Shown here piece by piece: positions 62,569 to 64,000 of a stretch of DNA of 64,000 nucleotides (its first letter is position 1; each line of letters starts with the position of its first letter). The notes beneath the pieces were generated by a model, which worked only from the letters and a program-made list of their open reading frames with translations, did no database searches and had not been told where the DNA came from. The stretch is from HXMU1420-13 sp965229525. GTDB lineage: Bacteria; Bacteroidota; Rhodothermia; Balneolales; Balneolaceae. The stretch lies in NCBI GenBank assembly GCA_965229525.1, contig OZ245886.1:1116001-1180000 (forward strand), read 5' to 3'. A program made the position numbers and the translations under genes.

Positions 62569-62669
62569 CCTGATATCCTTTAGTTACTTATCCCGATTTA
62601 ATAGTTGGTCATCTATGTTTATCGAAGTGGATATCAGGCCCGCGAAGAAACTATCAGTTTCTGATATCC
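62569..62669. repeat. Three copies of CTGATATCC with hairpins between CotH and SusD-like genes
   Basis: CCTGATATCC (62569-62578) and GGATATCAGG (62629-62638) are a perfect 10-bp inverted pair 50 nt apart; a direct copy CTGATATCC recurs at 62661-62669, following a 7-bp AGAAACT/AGTTTCT hairpin (62646-62662). They may be processing or regulatory sites, or remnants of an element. Nothing else is clear in this 196-bp gap apart from the terminator below. Confidence 0.5.
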
Positions 62670-62708
62670 AGGAAAAAGAAATGTGATAAACTGCCATATT
62701 ATGGGATT

Positions 62709-62741
62709 AAAAAAAGCCCACTTCCTTTCGAAAGTGAGCTT
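62709..62741 (-). terminator. Rho-independent terminator of the SusD-like gene
   Basis: On the minus strand AGCTCACTT pairs with AAGTGGGCT (one wobble) around TCGAAAGG, followed by seven T residues. Confidence 0.88.
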
Positions 62742-62758
62742 CGTTTTGGGTATGGTGA

Positions 62759-64000
62759 TTACGAATCAGGACTGATTGTATCATCAACCGGATTGAAAGT
62801 AATTTCATGAATTGGAGGCGACCAATATTCCAGATAGTTATAGTTTATCGTTGCTCCTTTATCAATAAACAAAAGATTACCATTAGCGTCTTTTGGTCGA
62901 ACCCACGCATTAGAACGACCACCACCTTCGCTAACATCTCGAACCCAGCCCATTCTTCTATTGTCATAGAATGAGAGTGCCCCACGTGTACCTGCTAAAG
63001 CAACCCGTCGCTCGCGGCGAATTTTTTCCCAGGTAATAGTAGTACCATCTTCCGGGGCAAGCCCTGCAGTTTGCATGGTTCTTGAGGCATTAACACCTGC
63101 GGCTGCCTCTGGAAGATTTCCAAGTTCAAAATTAGCCTCTGCATTCATCAACGCATTTTCTTCTGCACTTATGAGATACAATGTCATGTCACCAATATTT
63201 GCTTCGCCATAATATGGAGGATCAATAAGGTATGGACTGGTAAAATGCCATCCTCGTGCTCCTGTATATTGAAATGCAGTATCAGCAGTAACAGTCGGGT
63301 TTTCGGTAGTAACTACAGAGAAACTTGAAAGACGATTATCGCCCGGATAGAATTCCTGTATCAAGCGGTCGCTAACAAATCCCCAACCAAGCCAATACCG
63401 ATAGGTTGGCGTAACCGAACCTAAATAGGTGGCATTATCAGCAACTAAAGAAAGTGCATTAGTATTTGCATCCAATCCGTTTGCTGTTAAATCAGCAATT
63501 TGCTGCCATTGGGCATTTGTAATGTCTTCTCGATAATTATTTACCAAAATATTTCGAGCTTTCATTGTATTTGCCATTTGAGCTAAACTGGCTGACGTCA
63601 TCGACCCGAATTGAGCCGGAACCACATTTACCACTTCATCGAAACCTGGAGCATTTGAAATGGCCAGGTCAAATAGTCGATTTGATTCATTAATGATTTC
63701 CTGACGAGATACATAGTCGTTATTTGTTTCGCCGTAGGTATCAATAATTAGACCCTCTGTGTACATAGAGCCAACACGTGCCATTGCAAATCCTTTCCAA
63801 AAATATGCCCAGGCTGCGTATCCTTGTTGTTTTGCAACCGCATTACCGCTGAAGGTTACATTGCCGTTATCAAGGATTTGTAGAATCAGATTTGCTTCAT
63901 TATTAATTCGATACATTTGTCGCCATTCATATAAAAATGGTGGATCAGCTTCGTCACGTGAATTCAGAAGTACAGCTTCTTCAGGCTGAGTTAATCCACG
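62759..64000 (-). CDS. SusD/RagB-like outer-membrane lipoprotein, 5' end outside window
   Basis: Open to the right edge of the window, with 28 further codons read beyond the internal ATG at 63916, so this is the C-terminal part only. The visible part fits a SusD/RagB-type nutrient-uptake lipoprotein: QMYRINNEANLILQILDNG, GYAAWAYFWKGFAMARVGSMY (TPR-like helices), and the C-terminal WEKIRRERRVALAGTRGAL and DNRRMGWVRD blocks. SusD proteins are surface lipoproteins paired with SusC TonB-dependent transporters; any partner would lie beyond 64000. Substrate unknown. Its terminator is 18 nt downstream. Confidence 0.88.
   Translation of the reverse strand, partial: RGLTQPEEAVLLNSRDEADPPFLYEWRQMYRINNEANLILQILDNGNVTFSGNAVAKQQGYAAWAYFWKGFAMARVGSMYTEGLIIDTYGETNNDYVSRQEIINESNRLFDLAISNAPGFDEVVNVVPAQFGSMTSASLAQMANTMKARNILVNNYREDITNAQWQQIADLTANGLDANTNALSLVADNATYLGSVTPTYRYWLGWGFVSDRLIQEFYPGDNRLSSFSVVTTENPTVTADTAFQYTGARGWHFTSPYLIDPPYYGEANIGDMTLYLISAEENALMNAEANFELGNLPEAAAGVNASRTMQTAGLAPEDGTTITWEKIRRERRVALAGTRGALSFYDNRRMGWVRDVSEGGGRSNAWVRPKDANGNLLFIDKGATINYNYLEYWSPPIHEITFNPVDDTISPDS

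Overview
The window looks like a chromosomal segment from a Bacteroidota/Rhodothermota-type marine bacterium, most probably Balneolales (Balneola/Gracilimonas-like). Grounds: A+T-rich DNA; four exported proteins with C-terminal type IX secretion (T9SS) sorting domains of the 'NYPNPFNP' kind; a SusD/RagB-like protein; Wzi-like barrels; the long form of IspH; a Bacteroidota-type promoter (TTG, 21 nt, TAnnTTTG) before a tRNA; weak Shine-Dalgarno use with several TTG/GTG starts. The genus is inference.

Layout. 0-5.6 kb: a LytR_C-domain protein (cut by the window edge), rsfS and a 2-hydroxyacid dehydrogenase joined stop-to-start, then a very large NtrY-like histidine kinase. 5.7-7.6 kb: a MATE transporter and a convergent DinB-fold protein. 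7.7-10.7 kb: a translationally coupled type III polyketide synthase - methyltransferase - FAD monooxygenase operon, the clearest secondary-metabolite locus. 10.7-14.6 kb (minus): a GAF histidine kinase and aconitase. 15.9-23.7 kb: rplM-rpsI-rpsB-tsf-pyrH-frr-smc, with a structured leader before rpsB. 23.8-30.8 kb: an accessory, visibly more A+T-rich block (M30-like T9SS metallopeptidase, lipoprotein, exported lipase-like hydrolase, PQQ-propeller lipoprotein, outer-membrane protein). 30.8-35.3 kb: a four-helix-bundle gene between heptamer repeats, ispH, and the minus-strand set recF - dciA - ybbR-like; a perfect 26-copy heptamer tract lies 8 bp before the dciA start codon. 35.4-38.3 kb: a membrane TPR/LuxR-type regulator flanked by two paralogous small proteins of unknown family. 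38.4-44 kb (minus): T9SS-exported endonuclease I and a CotH/lamin-tail protein; then enolase, a PrcB-like lipoprotein, a HAD phosphatase, an outer-membrane protein, prmC. 49-53 kb: DnaA-box region, dnaA, folB, folK, a deoxynucleoside kinase, two small proteins. 53-54 kb: a palindromic REP-like repeat, an exported LTxxQ-like protein, and tRNA-Leu(GAG) with promoter, palindromic leader and terminator. 54.1-64 kb: exported MsrA, tandem Wzi-like barrels, an exported amidohydrolase, a DUF2911 protein, a second CotH/T9SS protein and the 3' part of a SusD-like gene.

The points most worth following are the heptamer-repeat system (a 26-copy tract at dciA plus shorter, different heptamers at other intergenic sites, including around the four-helix-bundle gene), the type III PKS operon, the paralogous pair around the TPR-HTH regulator, and the rpsB leader. 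No CRISPR array, insertion sequence, prophage or recognisable defence system was seen.
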